From: DASPKW01 sp038244055
GTDB lineage: Bacteria > Planctomycetota > Phycisphaerae > Tepidisphaerales > Tepidisphaeraceae
Direction: 5' to 3'
NCBI GenBank assembly: GCA_038244055.1
Contig: JBBRTW010000136.1
Span: 1 to 15,156, forward strand
DNA: 15,156 bases
A model generated the notes under the pieces. That model did not search any database. It saw only the letters and a list, made by a program, of their open reading frames with translations, and had not been told where the DNA came from. Both the position numbers and the translations under genes were made by a program. Shown piece after piece: positions 6,722 through 14,292 of the stretch. Numbering within the stretch: the first letter of the stretch is position 1; each line of letters begins with the position of its first letter.

Positions 6722-7747
6722 TTACTCCAGTTTCCCCGCATCGATCACCACATGCTTCACCTTCGCCCGCTTCCACGTGTAGGTCACATGCACCTTCCCA
6801 TCGGCCGCCTGGATCGTGGCCGGGTAGGAATATTCGCCGGGGTCGCTCTCCAGGGTCAGGGCGTTCTTCCAATTCGTTCCATCCGATGAAATCGCGATGT
6901 TGAGGGGCGAGCGACCTTTGGGCGTGTGGTTGTACGCCAGCAGATGCCGGCCATCCTTCAAGGTGACCGCGTCGATCGCGCTGTTGGGATTGGGCAGCGC
7001 GGTGGCCGACAGATCGCTCCAGGTGCGGCCCTGGTCTTTGGAGGTGGCCATCAACACCATCCCCGCGCCCTTGCTGCGGGCCAGCAGTTCGAGTTGGCCA
7101 CCCGGCAGGAAAAGGATCGTCGGCTGGATCGCCGCGAGTTTCTTCCCATCGTTGAGCGGGCCGGTTTTCTCCCAGGTTTTGCCGAGGTCTTTGGTGAATT
7201 CCATGTGCAGACGCCAGCCCTCCTGCTCGGAACTGGAGGGGCACAGAATCGTCCCATCGCTAAGTTGCACCGGCTTGTCCTTGATCGGCCCGAGAATTCC
7301 TTCGGGCAGTTTCGTCGCGGTGCCCCAGGTCTTTCCCGCATCGTCCGAAGTCTTGAGCATCCCCCACCATTTGGAGGGGCTCGGGCCGACTTTGTAGAAG
7401 AGCATCAGGGGGCCTTTCGATGGTTGAAAGAGCACCGGATTCCAGGCCGGATAGCGCTGGCCTTGGACCACGCCATTGGCCACCTCCACCGGCGCGCTCC
7501 ACTTTTCGCCCTCCATCCGCGACAGCCAGATTCCCACCGATGGGTCCCCTTCCCCTTTGCCGCCGAACCATGCCGCCACGAGACCGCCGCCCGTCTCAAC
7601 GATGGTCGAGGCATGGCACGAAGGCGTCGGCATCTGCTCGGCGATGAACTCGCTCCTGAGGACGGCCGGCGAATCCGCCCGCGCCGCCGGGGCAATTGCA
7701 AAACAGGAGAGGATCGCAATAAGCCAACCGCGATTGGAAATTCGCAT
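6722..7747 (-). CDS. Secreted sialidase-like BNR (Asp-box) protein
   Basis: This predicts 341 residues. MRISNRGWLIAILSCFAIAPAARADSP is a Sec-type signal peptide, which is why I start at 7747 rather than the ATG at 7795. The body is a six-bladed beta-propeller of the sialidase superfamily. Asp-box-like turns are visible: TSDDAGKTW, TKDLGKTWE, SKDQGRTWS and SSDGTNW. Early segments (PTPSCHASTIVE, GGGLVAAWFGGKGEGDPSVGIWLSR, YPAWNPVLF) match the family of predicted exo-alpha-sialidases frequent in planctomycetes. These are assigned by fold; true sialic acid cleavage is unproven, and many members probably act on other glycans. It is periplasmic or extracellular. The gene sits 56 bp downstream of the DUF433 gene start and 88 bp downstream of the VOC gene, all on the minus strand. 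Confidence 0.8.
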   Translation of the reverse strand: MRISNRGWLIAILSCFAIAPAARADSPAVLRSEFIAEQMPTPSCHASTIVETGGGLVAAWFGGKGEGDPSVGIWLSRMEGEKWSAPVEVANGVVQGQRYPAWNPVLFQPSKGPLMLFYKVGPSPSKWWGMLKTSDDAGKTWGTATKLPEGILGPIKDKPVQLSDGTILCPSSSEQEGWRLHMEFTKDLGKTWEKTGPLNDGKKLAAIQPTILFLPGGQLELLARSKGAGMVLMATSKDQGRTWSDLSATALPNPNSAIDAVTLKDGRHLLAYNHTPKGRSPLNIAISSDGTNWKNALTLESDPGEYSYPATIQAADGKVHVTYTWKRAKVKHVVIDAGKLE

Positions 7748-7835
7748 GCAGCCATCGTACCCCCCTGCGCTTGCGGGCCGCAACAGGCCGAGCATCGCTC
7801 CGTGAACTCCGCGCTCTCAGTGGTAGAAGGTGAAG

Positions 7836-8222
7836 CTACCCAACGGGCGCTGGCGCGATGATCTCCACCCGATTTCCAAACGGATCGCGAAACTCGAATC
7901 GGTCGTAGCCGGGAATCGGAATCGAATCCAGGACTTTCAACCCCAGCCCCTCGAGCTTTCGACGCCAACCCCGCACATCGGCCACCTCATAGGCCAGATG
8001 CGCCTTGGTTGCCTCGCGATTCACCCCATCCTCACAGCGCACATGCACCGGGAAATTCCCCGCCATCATCCAGAAGCCGCCCATCTTTCGCAGCGACTCG
8101 GGTTTGGGGATTTCGATCATGCCCATGACGCCGCAGTAGAACTGGCGGGCGGCGTCTTCCTGGCCGGTGGGAACGGTGATCTGGGCGTGATTGAGGCCGA
8201 GGATGGAAAGTTCAGTCTTCAT
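7836..8222 (-). CDS. VOC-family (glyoxalase/bleomycin-resistance fold) protein
   Basis: This predicts 128 residues in one compact VOC module made of two beta-alpha-beta-beta-beta repeats. The first repeat begins ILGLNHAQITVP (His12), and the second has KAHLAYEVADV (His75) and ends RFEFRDPFGNRVEII (Glu120). These are the positions expected for the metal ligands of single-module VOC enzymes. Substrate cannot be predicted: family members include glyoxalases, dioxygenases, isomerases and antibiotic-binding proteins. The DPFGNRVE ending and short length are typical of the many uncharacterised lyase-like members. It is cytosolic. No Shine-Dalgarno precedes ATG 8222, and a TTCGAA-rich inverted repeat starts about 20 bp upstream. 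Confidence 0.8.
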   Translation of the reverse strand: MKTELSILGLNHAQITVPTGQEDAARQFYCGVMGMIEIPKPESLRKMGGFWMMAGNFPVHVRCEDGVNREATKAHLAYEVADVRGWRRKLEGLGLKVLDSIPIPGYDRFEFRDPFGNRVEIIAPAPVG

Positions 8223-8244
8223 CGCGAAGGATGGTAAAACAATC

Positions 8245-8366
8245 CGAAGCTCGAAGTTCGAAATGCGAAACGAATCCCAATTAAGAAATCAAAATGTTCC
8301 AAAGAATCTTTTCGGACATTTTTCTTTGGGATTTTGAGTTTGCTTCGGATTTCGAAATTCGGAATT
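8245..8366. repeat. TTCGAA-rich inverted repeat element, copy 1
   Basis: Arms of roughly 35 bp, left about 8245-8279 (GAAGTTCGAAATGCGAAA...) and right about 8328-8366 (TTGCTTCGGATTTCGAAATT...), are imperfect reverse complements around an AT-rich centre with runs of T. A second copy with closely similar arms but a different centre is at 13269-13463. The AT richness contrasts with the GC-rich genes. It looks like a MITE-like or intergenic dispersed element; it holds no ORF. Confidence 0.6.
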
Positions 8367-8381
8367 CTGATTTTGCGGTCC

Positions 8382-8400
8382 CGGCGCTCCGGGAGTGCCG
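8382..8400 (-). terminator. Possible stem-loop after atpG
   Basis: CGGCGCTCC and GGAGTGCCG form a short stem with one G-T pair, starting 9 bp beyond the atpG stop on the minus strand. No T-tract follows directly, so intrinsic termination is uncertain. Confidence 0.3.
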
Positions 8401-8409
8401 ACGCCATAC

Positions 8410-9399
8410 CTACTTCTTCATCGACTCGACGCCGCCCATGATTTCGGCGAGTTCGGTGGTGATCTGCGATTGACGGGCGCGGTTGTATTCCATGGTCAGG
8501 GCTTTGACCATCTTGTCGGCGTTGTCGGTGGCCGACTTCATCGCCACCATGCGGGCCACGTTCTCGCTGGTCACCGCATCGAGGAAGGCCTGGAACAATG
8601 CCGTCTTGACCGTCAGCGGCAGAAGATAATCCAGCAGTTCCTTGGGCTCGGGCGAGAAATCGTAGATGGCCTGCGCGACCAGGTGGCCCACCCCCGCCCT
8701 TTCCACCGGCACATTGGCTCCGCTGCGCTTGGAATCCATCGCGCCGGCCGAGGCCTGGGCTTCTTTCTCGGCGGTATGCAATCCGATCTGGTCCAGCGCC
8801 TCGGCGATGCTCGACAGGGGCATGAGCTGCACGACATCCGCCTTCTGGACGCCGGTGCTGATGAAATTCATGTACGCCACATAAACCGCATCGAGCTCGC
8901 CGTTGACGAACTGATCCATGAACTGGCCCGAGGCGCGCTCGACTTCCAGGAAGGTGGGCGCATCGGAGTTGACCTCCACGCGCCCCTTGATCGCCCGCTT
9001 CTGGAAGGTGAAGTACGAAATTCCCTTCTTGCCCACCACATATAAATCGATGGCGTTGCCGGCCGCCTCCTGTTTCTTGATGAACGCGCCGGCGTTTCGC
9101 AGGACACTGCCGTTATAAGCGCCCGCCAGGCCGCGATTGGAGGAGATCACGATCAGCGCGATCCGCCGGGTCTGGTCGGCTTCGCTGGGCTTTCGCAGCA
9201 GCGGATGCTCGACATTGCCGACGTTGGACGCCAGTTCCCCAACCAGTTCCCGAACCTTGAGCGTATACGGCTTTGTTCCCACCGCCCGGCGCAGGGCTTT
9301 TTGAAACTTAGCCGTCGCGATCATCTGCATCGTTTTGGTGATCTTGCGGATGTTGCGAACCGCCTTGCGGCGCTTGACGATAGCTCGAGCCTTGGCCAT
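8410..9399 (-). CDS. atpG: ATP synthase F1 gamma subunit
   Basis: This predicts 329 residues, the rotor shaft of F1-ATPase that couples proton flow through Fo to catalysis in the alpha3beta3 head. The N-terminal helix (VRNIRKITKTMQMIATAKF, residues 14-32) and C-terminal helix (MEYNRARQSQITTELAEIMGG, 303-323) are the conserved coiled-coil pair; the central Rossmann-like domain shows VISSNRGLAGAYN (84-96). It is longer than the E. coli subunit (287 residues). The extra length lies mostly at about 206-240 (HTAEKEAQASAGAMDSKRSG), before the conserved YDFSPEPKELLDYLLP. atpA and atpD, usually on either side, are absent: upstream is a small lipoprotein gene and downstream a VOC gene. Start ATG 9399 has no obvious Shine-Dalgarno. 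Confidence 0.95.
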   Translation of the reverse strand: MAKARAIVKRRKAVRNIRKITKTMQMIATAKFQKALRRAVGTKPYTLKVRELVGELASNVGNVEHPLLRKPSEADQTRRIALIVISSNRGLAGAYNGSVLRNAGAFIKKQEAAGNAIDLYVVGKKGISYFTFQKRAIKGRVEVNSDAPTFLEVERASGQFMDQFVNGELDAVYVAYMNFISTGVQKADVVQLMPLSSIAEALDQIGLHTAEKEAQASAGAMDSKRSGANVPVERAGVGHLVAQAIYDFSPEPKELLDYLLPLTVKTALFQAFLDAVTSENVARMVAMKSATDNADKMVKALTMEYNRARQSQITTELAEIMGGVESMKK

Positions 9400-9468
9400 A
9401 GGGCGAGGAGTTTAGGGGATGGGCCATGGGATGTCCATAACCCCAAAACCCCACTGCAATCGCCAATT

Positions 9469-9867
9469 TCAGCGCTTGCCATCGTTCGAACCATGGGATG
9501 CGCCTGAACTGTGGCCGGTAGGTCCGGCGGATCCCTGCTGGGAGTGAGCGGTGGAGCCGCGTTGTGTATGGGAGGCGTGCTCGGCGCTATCCGAGAAACC
9601 GTGGCCGCGCGTGTCGCGGCGCTCGCGAAATTCCTCGGCGCGCCAGCGATCATTGTTGAAGCGATGATCGCGGTCCCAGTGGTGATATTGGTGATAGCGG
9701 TCGTAGTAGATGCCGCCGTAATACGCGCCGCCATAGTAGGGGCCGTCATAATATGGGGCATCGGCGTATCCGTATCCGTATGGGGCATCGTCGACATAGG
9801 CCGAGCATCCTGCCAAACCGAGCATGGCGGCGGCGATCACGGCGAATAGACCTGTTCTTAATTTCAT
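9469..9867 (-). CDS. Small Tyr/Gly- and His-rich lipoprotein
   Basis: This predicts 132 residues. MKLRTGLFAVIAAAMLGLAGC is a type II signal peptide with lipobox LAGC (Cys21), so the mature protein would be a lipid-anchored envelope protein. The mature part starts with a tyrosine/glycine-rich stretch (repeats like PYYDGPYYGGAYYGGIYYD), then a His/Asp-rich segment (HQYHHWDRDHRFNND), an Arg-rich helix and a Ser/Gly/His tail. No enzyme motif is visible; low complexity prevents a family call. The start at 9867 is supported by the lipobox and by GGAG about 7 nt upstream; a longer version from 10035 would place the signal peptide in the middle. It is divergent from the prepilin-like gene. Confidence 0.7.
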   Translation of the reverse strand: MKLRTGLFAVIAAAMLGLAGCSAYVDDAPYGYGYADAPYYDGPYYGGAYYGGIYYDRYHQYHHWDRDHRFNNDRWRAEEFRERRDTRGHGFSDSAEHASHTQRGSTAHSQQGSAGPTGHSSGASHGSNDGKR

Positions 9868-10002
9868 AATGACTCCGATGGGCCTGATAGCCCGAAATCC
9901 CTTTCTAATGGTAGGTGCAATCCCCATTCCGGAGCTGGATTCTCTGTAATCGATCATACCTTCCCCGCCTGCCAATGCAGGGCCTCCAATTTTCCCAAGA
10001 AA

Positions 10003-10058
10003 TTGACATATATTATGGAACATTAAGCGTTTCACTCACACACAGTAGGTGTTATTCT
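10003..10058 (+). promoter_or_regulatory. AT-rich divergent promoter region
   Basis: This is the only AT-rich patch between the lipoprotein gene (-) and the prepilin-like gene (+). It contains TTGACA (10003-10008) followed by TATTAT-like sequence, too close for a classical pair. It also holds TTCACT (10031-10036) and TATTCT (10053-10058) 16 bp apart, a weak but correctly spaced candidate. Confidence 0.3.
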
Positions 10059-10082
10059 TACTTTTTTTAAGGAGTACACCTA
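10046..10082 (+). promoter_or_regulatory. Strong RBS inside a TAGGTGT/ACACCTA hairpin loop
   Basis: AAGGAG (10069-10074) lies 7 nt before ATG 10082 and fixes the start of the prepilin-like gene. It is flanked by a perfect 7-bp inverted repeat, TAGGTGT (10046-10052) and ACACCTA (10076-10082), so it would lie in the 23-nt loop of a hairpin that also pairs the A of the start codon. Confidence 0.45.
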
Positions 10083-10942
10083 TGACCCGTTTTGGAGCTC
10101 GTCGTCGGCTTGGCCATCACCTTACCGCTTTCACGTTGGTCGAACTTCTGGTCGTTATCGGCATCATCGCCCTGCTGATCTCGATTCTTCTCCCTTCGCT
10201 GAACAAAGCCCGCGAAAGCGCCAATCGAATCAAATGCGGTTCCAACCTCCGGCAGATTGGGCAGGGGATTCTCCTCTACGCCAACGAGAATCACGGCAAC
10301 TACCCGCGCACCTCGTATAAGGCCGGCGGAGCCAACACCAAGGGGACGGGGATCGCCTGCGATGATCCCTTCAAAGCCGCGGGGAAGCCTTCCAACAATG
10401 ACCTGACCGCTCCGTTCTTCCTGCTGATTCGCACGGAGGACATCACCCCGGAAGTGTTTATCTGTCCTTCCTCCAATTGCGATAAAGACACTTACGGCGG
10501 CGGCACCAACACGGCGATGGTTCGCTCCAACTTCACGGACTGGACCCGGAATCTCAGCTATGGCTATGCCAATCCCTATCCCGATTCGACGGCCGTCAGC
10601 AGAGGCTATAAATTAAATCAGACCATCGGCGCGGAATTCGCCGTCGCCGCGGACCGCAACCCGGGGCAATCCTCACCCTTCGACGTCCAGATTCCCACCG
10701 AAACGTCCTCCACGAAGGATATGAAGAAGGCCAATTCCGACAATCATCAGGGAGCGGGCGAGAATGTCCTCTTCGGCGATGGCCACGTCGATTGGTCCCA
10801 GCACCCCTTCGTCGGCGTCCGCAAGGACAATATCTACACCAAATCCGGCTCGACGGATGGCTCGAAAACCACGGGCGGCGGCATCGAAGTCGGCAGCCCG
10901 GTGTGGGCGGGGGATACGGTCATTCTCCCCAAGCTAAAATGA
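10082..10942 (+). CDS. Type II secretion/prepilin-like protein with H-x-DG motif
   Basis: This predicts 286 residues. The leader MTRFGARRRLGHHLTA is followed by FTLVELLVVIGIIALLISILLPSL, a type IV pilin-type N-terminus with cleavage expected before Phe17 and Glu at +5. The helix continues as NKARESANRIKCGSNLRQIGQGILLYANE, the standard planctomycete pseudopilin context. Near the C-terminus is NHQGAGENVLFGDGHVDW, the prepilin-associated H-x(9)-DG motif, here with ten residues between His and Asp-Gly. Such proteins are present in many copies per genome in planctomycetes and lentisphaerae; individual roles are unknown. The protein would be membrane-anchored and processed by a prepilin peptidase. 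A strong Shine-Dalgarno supports ATG 10082 over the ATG-like start at 10049. Its stop abuts the glnS stop. Confidence 0.9.
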   Translation: MTRFGARRRLGHHLTAFTLVELLVVIGIIALLISILLPSLNKARESANRIKCGSNLRQIGQGILLYANENHGNYPRTSYKAGGANTKGTGIACDDPFKAAGKPSNNDLTAPFFLLIRTEDITPEVFICPSSNCDKDTYGGGTNTAMVRSNFTDWTRNLSYGYANPYPDSTAVSRGYKLNQTIGAEFAVAADRNPGQSSPFDVQIPTETSSTKDMKKANSDNHQGAGENVLFGDGHVDWSQHPFVGVRKDNIYTKSGSTDGSKTTGGGIEVGSPVWAGDTVILPKLK

Positions 10943-12703
10943 TCAGCCCTTCCTCTGCTCCTTCGCCCAGGTATCTTTCAAACTCACCGAGCGGTTGAAC
11001 ACCAGTTTTCCGCCGGCGGAGTCTTTGTCGACCACGAAATACCCCTGGCGCTCGAACTGGTAGTTCGTGCCGGCGGGCGCGCCTTTAACACTGGGCTCGA
11101 CTTTGGCACCCTTTAATATCGTTTCCGAGTTCGGATTGAGATTGACCTTCCAATCGGCGCCTTCGGGGAAATCCTCCGGGTCGGGTTTGCTGAAGAGGTA
11201 ATCGTAGAGGCGAACTTCGGCATCGACGGCCTGGGCAGCCGAGACCCAGTGGATCGTCCCTTTGACCTTTCGGCCATCGGGGGGATTGTTGCCGCCGCGG
11301 GTGGCGGGGTCGTAGGTGCAGTGGATTTCGGTCACCTCGCCGGCGGCGTTTTTGACGACATTCGTGCAGCGCACCCAGTAGGCATAGCGCAGGCGCACCT
11401 CGTTGCCGGGGAAGAGGCGGAAATACTTGGGCGCGGGATTCTCCATGAAATCCTCGCGATCGATGTACAACTCGCGGCTAAAGGGCACCTGGCGCACGCC
11501 GGCCGATTCATCCTCGGGATTGTTCACCGCATCGAGCTGCTCGACCTGGCCCTCGGGATAATTGGTGATGACCACCTTGAGAGGATGGAGCACGCCCATC
11601 ACGCGCAGGGATTTCTTATTCAGGTCATCGCGGAGGAAATTCTCCATGACGTGGATATCCAGCGTGCTGTTGAACTTGTTGACGCCGATGTGCTTGCAGA
11701 AGGCGCGGATCGATTCGGGGGTGTAGCCGCGGCGGCGGTAGCCGCTGATGGTGGGCATGCGCGGATCATCCCAGCCGCGCACGGATTTTTCCTGCACCAG
11801 TTGCAGCAGCTTGCGCTTGGAGAGCATCGTGAAGGTCAGGTTCAGGCGCGCGAACTCGATCTGGCGCGGATGCCAGATTTTCTTGCCCCAGGGGCCGCTG
11901 CCATCGTCGGTGCGGCCCTCGTTGACGGCATCGATGAACCAGTCGTAGAGCGGGCGATGATTTTCGAATTCGAGGGTGCAGATGCTGTGGGTGATGTTCT
12001 CGATCGAATCCTCGAAGCCGTGGGCCCAGTCGTACATCGGGTAGATGCACCACTTGTCGCCGGTGTTGTGGTGGGTCTCATGGAGGACGCGGTACATCAC
12101 CGGATCGCGCAGATTGAAATTCGGCGAGGCCATGTTGATCTTGGCGCGCAGCGTCTTGCTGCCATCGGGGAACTCTCCTTTGCGCATGCGGTCGAAGAGA
12201 TCGAGGCTCTCGGCGGCCGGGCGATTGCGGAAGGGGCTCTCGCTGCCGCCGCTGGTGAGGGTGCCGCGGCCCTGGCTCACCTGATTGGCGGTGAGCTCAT
12301 CGACATAGGCTTTGCCCTTTTTGATCAGCTCGACGGCCCAGGCGTACATCTGGTCGAAGTAATCGCTGGCCCAGAGGGTGTTGCTGGGCTTGAAGCCGAG
12401 CCATGTGACATCCTCCTCGATTGACTTGACGTACTCTTCCTCTTCCTTGGCGGGGTTCGTGTCGTCGTAGCGCAGGTTGCAGGTGCCACCGTACTCCAGG
12501 GCGATGCCCCAGTTCAGGCAGATGCTCTTGGCGTGACCGATGTGGAGATAGCCGTTGGGCTCGGGCGGAAAGCGCGTGGCGACTCGGCCGGCCCGTGAGC
12601 CGGTGCGGAGGTCTTCCTCGACAATGCGCCGGATGAAGTCGAGGCCTTCGCGCTGATCCTCGCCGCCCGGACCGGGGACTTTGTTCGTGTCGTTCTCTGC
12701 CAT
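10943..12703 (-). CDS. glnS: Glutamine--tRNA ligase
   Basis: This predicts 586 residues, the class I aminoacyl-tRNA synthetase that charges tRNA-Gln with glutamine in the cytoplasm. The HIGH motif is in PPEPNGYLHIGHAKS (His-Ile-Gly-His 54-57) and the KMSKS equivalent is MLSKRK (293-298). Also typical are RYDDTNPAKEEEEYV, the YPMYDWAHG segment and DPRMPTISGYRRRGY, and the C-terminal beta-barrel anticodon-binding half from about 370 on (RVMGVLHPLKVVI onward). Length and motif order match bacterial GlnRS; the GluRS alternative is excluded by the PPEPNGYLHIGHAKS and MLSKR forms. smpB is 51 bp upstream on the same strand, so co-transcription is possible. No close Shine-Dalgarno is seen at ATG 12703. 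Confidence 0.97.
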   Translation of the reverse strand: MAENDTNKVPGPGGEDQREGLDFIRRIVEEDLRTGSRAGRVATRFPPEPNGYLHIGHAKSICLNWGIALEYGGTCNLRYDDTNPAKEEEEYVKSIEEDVTWLGFKPSNTLWASDYFDQMYAWAVELIKKGKAYVDELTANQVSQGRGTLTSGGSESPFRNRPAAESLDLFDRMRKGEFPDGSKTLRAKINMASPNFNLRDPVMYRVLHETHHNTGDKWCIYPMYDWAHGFEDSIENITHSICTLEFENHRPLYDWFIDAVNEGRTDDGSGPWGKKIWHPRQIEFARLNLTFTMLSKRKLLQLVQEKSVRGWDDPRMPTISGYRRRGYTPESIRAFCKHIGVNKFNSTLDIHVMENFLRDDLNKKSLRVMGVLHPLKVVITNYPEGQVEQLDAVNNPEDESAGVRQVPFSRELYIDREDFMENPAPKYFRLFPGNEVRLRYAYWVRCTNVVKNAAGEVTEIHCTYDPATRGGNNPPDGRKVKGTIHWVSAAQAVDAEVRLYDYLFSKPDPEDFPEGADWKVNLNPNSETILKGAKVEPSVKGAPAGTNYQFERQGYFVVDKDSAGGKLVFNRSVSLKDTWAKEQRKG

Positions 12704-12754
12704 GGCGTGTGCAAGTCCTTTGCTGCAAATGCCGGAAGAATCCAGCCGCTGGTT

Positions 12755-13222
12755 CTATTGTCTTTTGCTCATAATCTTCCGCATCTCCCGGTCCTGCTCG
12801 CGTTTGCGGATTGAGTCGCGCTTGTCGTGCTGCTGCTTGCCTTTGGCAACGCCGATTTCGACTTTTGCGCGGCCGTTGCTGAAGTAGATGGCCAGGGGGA
12901 TCAGGGTCACGCCCTTGGTGGCCAGGGCGGCTTCTAGCTTTCTGATCTCGCGGCGGTGGGCCAGGAGGCGGCGCTCGCGCTTGGGTTCGTGGTTGTATTT
13001 GGTGGCCGGGGCGTAGGGGTCGATGTGGGCGTTGTGGAGGATCAGTTCGCCGCGCTCGATGCGGGCGAAGGCATCGGTGATCTGCGCCTTGCCATCGCGC
13101 AGGCTCTTGACCTCGCTGCCCATCAGCGCGATGCCGCACTCGAGCTTGGCCTCGATGAAATATTCATGCGTTGCCCGCCGGTTGGTGATCCGGGGCGAAT
13201 TGTTGGAGCTGGGCTTGGCCAT
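12755..13222 (-). CDS. smpB: SsrA-binding protein SmpB
   Basis: This predicts 155 residues, the partner of tmRNA in trans-translation: it binds the tRNA-like domain of tmRNA and places it in the A site of stalled ribosomes. Visible motifs are ITNRRATHEYFIEAKLECG, GIALMGSEVKSLRDGKAQI, NAHIDPYAPATKYNHEPKR and RRLLAHRREIRKLEA, then IPLAIYFSNGRAKVEIGVAKGK, with the basic C-terminal tail KQQHDKRDSIRKREQDREMRK that inserts into the mRNA channel. It is full length. ATG 13222 has no clear Shine-Dalgarno. No tmRNA gene (ssrA) is seen beside it. glnS follows at 51 bp. Confidence 0.97.
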   Translation of the reverse strand: MAKPSSNNSPRITNRRATHEYFIEAKLECGIALMGSEVKSLRDGKAQITDAFARIERGELILHNAHIDPYAPATKYNHEPKRERRLLAHRREIRKLEAALATKGVTLIPLAIYFSNGRAKVEIGVAKGKQQHDKRDSIRKREQDREMRKIMSKRQ

Positions 13223-13268
13223 CGGTGGATGATCTTAGCCGGTAGAGGGAGGACAAGCCACGTTAGGA

Positions 13269-13463
13269 GAATTTCGAATTTCGAAGCTCGAAATACGAAA
13301 CAAGCTCAAAATGCCAATCCTCAATTTCAAAACTCGGGACGTCAGAACGTCGTTTTTGCGATTGGAGATATGCGGACGCGAAGCAATGAGGCCCTTTGGA
13401 GCCTTTCCGCCTTTCGCCCGATTTGAATTTGCTTCGTATTTCGAGATTCGGTTTCGAATTTGG
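13269..13463. repeat. TTCGAA-rich inverted repeat element, copy 2
   Basis: The left arm 13269-13307 and right arm 13425-13463 are about 39 bp and largely complementary; the core CTCGAAATACGAA (13287-13299) pairs perfectly with 13433-13445. About 117 bp lie between, including GACGT CAGA ACGTC, unrelated to the centre of copy 1. It fills the space between smpB and the PilZ gene. It gives rise to false ORFs with FEI/SKF-type peptides. Confidence 0.7.
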
Positions 13464-13468
13464 AACGC

Positions 13469-14083
13469 CTACGCCGCCGCCCCCGACAGCCGGCGGAGCT
13501 GGGCCCGCTGGAACAGCGCCGTCACCTTTTCCAGCACGGCCCGCGCGGGGTTTTTCTTTTCGGGAACGAGGAACCCGTAGCGCAGCTTGCCGCTGGGGAG
13601 TTTCTTGAGCGTCTGCACGCGCACCAGGGTGTCGATTTCCTGGCCTTCGAGGGTCAGGTTGGCGCGCACCATCGTGCCGATGCGCAGTTCTTTGGGAACG
13701 ATGGCCGCGAAGCCTTCGGGGCTCAAATCCACGATCTGGCATTTGCGCTCTTTGTCGATCTGCGCCAGGATCCCCGACATCGCCACCGCCACACGGAATG
13801 TCTGCCGGCTCTCGGCCGACACCGCATCGCCCACGCACTGGAACTCAATCACCGGCAGCGGCTCGGTCTGCCGCACCTGGGCCACGGTAGCGCCGCGCTG
13901 GAAGAACTTGCCGCGGTAGTCGTGGTAGATGATGACTTCGGCGCCGGCCTCCAGCGCGATCGGCTCTTCGAACTCGGCCACCAGGTCCACCCCATGGAGC
14001 GCCGTCACCTTCCCCGGCCGCAGTGCCCGCTGGTTGGTCGCCGATGGAATCAGAATATAAATAGGGGAGCCTGCAGCGAGCAT
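13469..14083 (-). CDS. PilZ-domain protein, likely cyclic-di-GMP receptor
   Basis: This predicts 204 residues from ATG 14083. Residues 1 to about 85 form an N-terminal beta-domain resembling the YcgR-type flagellar-brake module (LAAGSPIYILIP, VTALHGVDLVAEFEE, IIYHDYRGKFFQRGATV). Residues about 88-185 are the PilZ domain with both c-di-GMP ligand motifs: RQTFR (93-97, RxxxR) and DLSPEG (119-124, D/NxSxxG), followed by a short basic tail. PilZ proteins bind c-di-GMP and tune motility, adhesion or polysaccharide synthesis. GGAG at 14093-14096 sits 9 nt from ATG 14083; an ATG at 14092 or earlier starts up to GTG 14263 remain open but add unconserved-looking sequence. The upstream gene ends like an LPP20/FlgP lipoprotein. 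Confidence 0.75.
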   Translation of the reverse strand: MLAAGSPIYILIPSATNQRALRPGKVTALHGVDLVAEFEEPIALEAGAEVIIYHDYRGKFFQRGATVAQVRQTEPLPVIEFQCVGDAVSAESRQTFRVAVAMSGILAQIDKERKCQIVDLSPEGFAAIVPKELRIGTMVRANLTLEGQEIDTLVRVQTLKKLPSGKLRYGFLVPEKKNPARAVLEKVTALFQRAQLRRLSGAAA

Positions 14084-14292
14084 GGGGATCATCTCCAAAG
14101 AGTCTTTCCACCGCGCGCGATGTGTATCGCGAGGGACACGAAAGCGGCCGGCGCGAAGAGCATTCGCGCCCCCAAATCCTGCCACTTCAGACTCAATCGG
14201 CGCGCTCATTCGCAAACTGAACGGAATCCCCCGACAAAATGTGTGATTCATCACAATTCGCACCCTTTTACGCCTTTTTCCGATTCTCGCTG

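Noticed and set aside
6926..7861. 311-codon open frame antisense to the sialidase-like gene
   Set aside because: It is Arg/Gly/His-rich and has no domain, while the minus strand has a signal peptide and several Asp-boxes.
11249..12424. 391-codon open frame antisense to glnS
   Set aside because: The opposite strand is an unmistakable GlnRS; this frame is Ala/Gly/His-rich shadow sequence.
12704..13268. tmRNA gene next to smpB
   Set aside because: No tRNA-like ends or tag-coding ORF are visible in the flanking intergenic DNA.
13263..13838. 191-codon minus-strand frame overlapping the PilZ gene and the inverted repeat
   Set aside because: Its C-terminal half is translated TTCGAA-repeat sequence, and the PilZ frame explains the rest.
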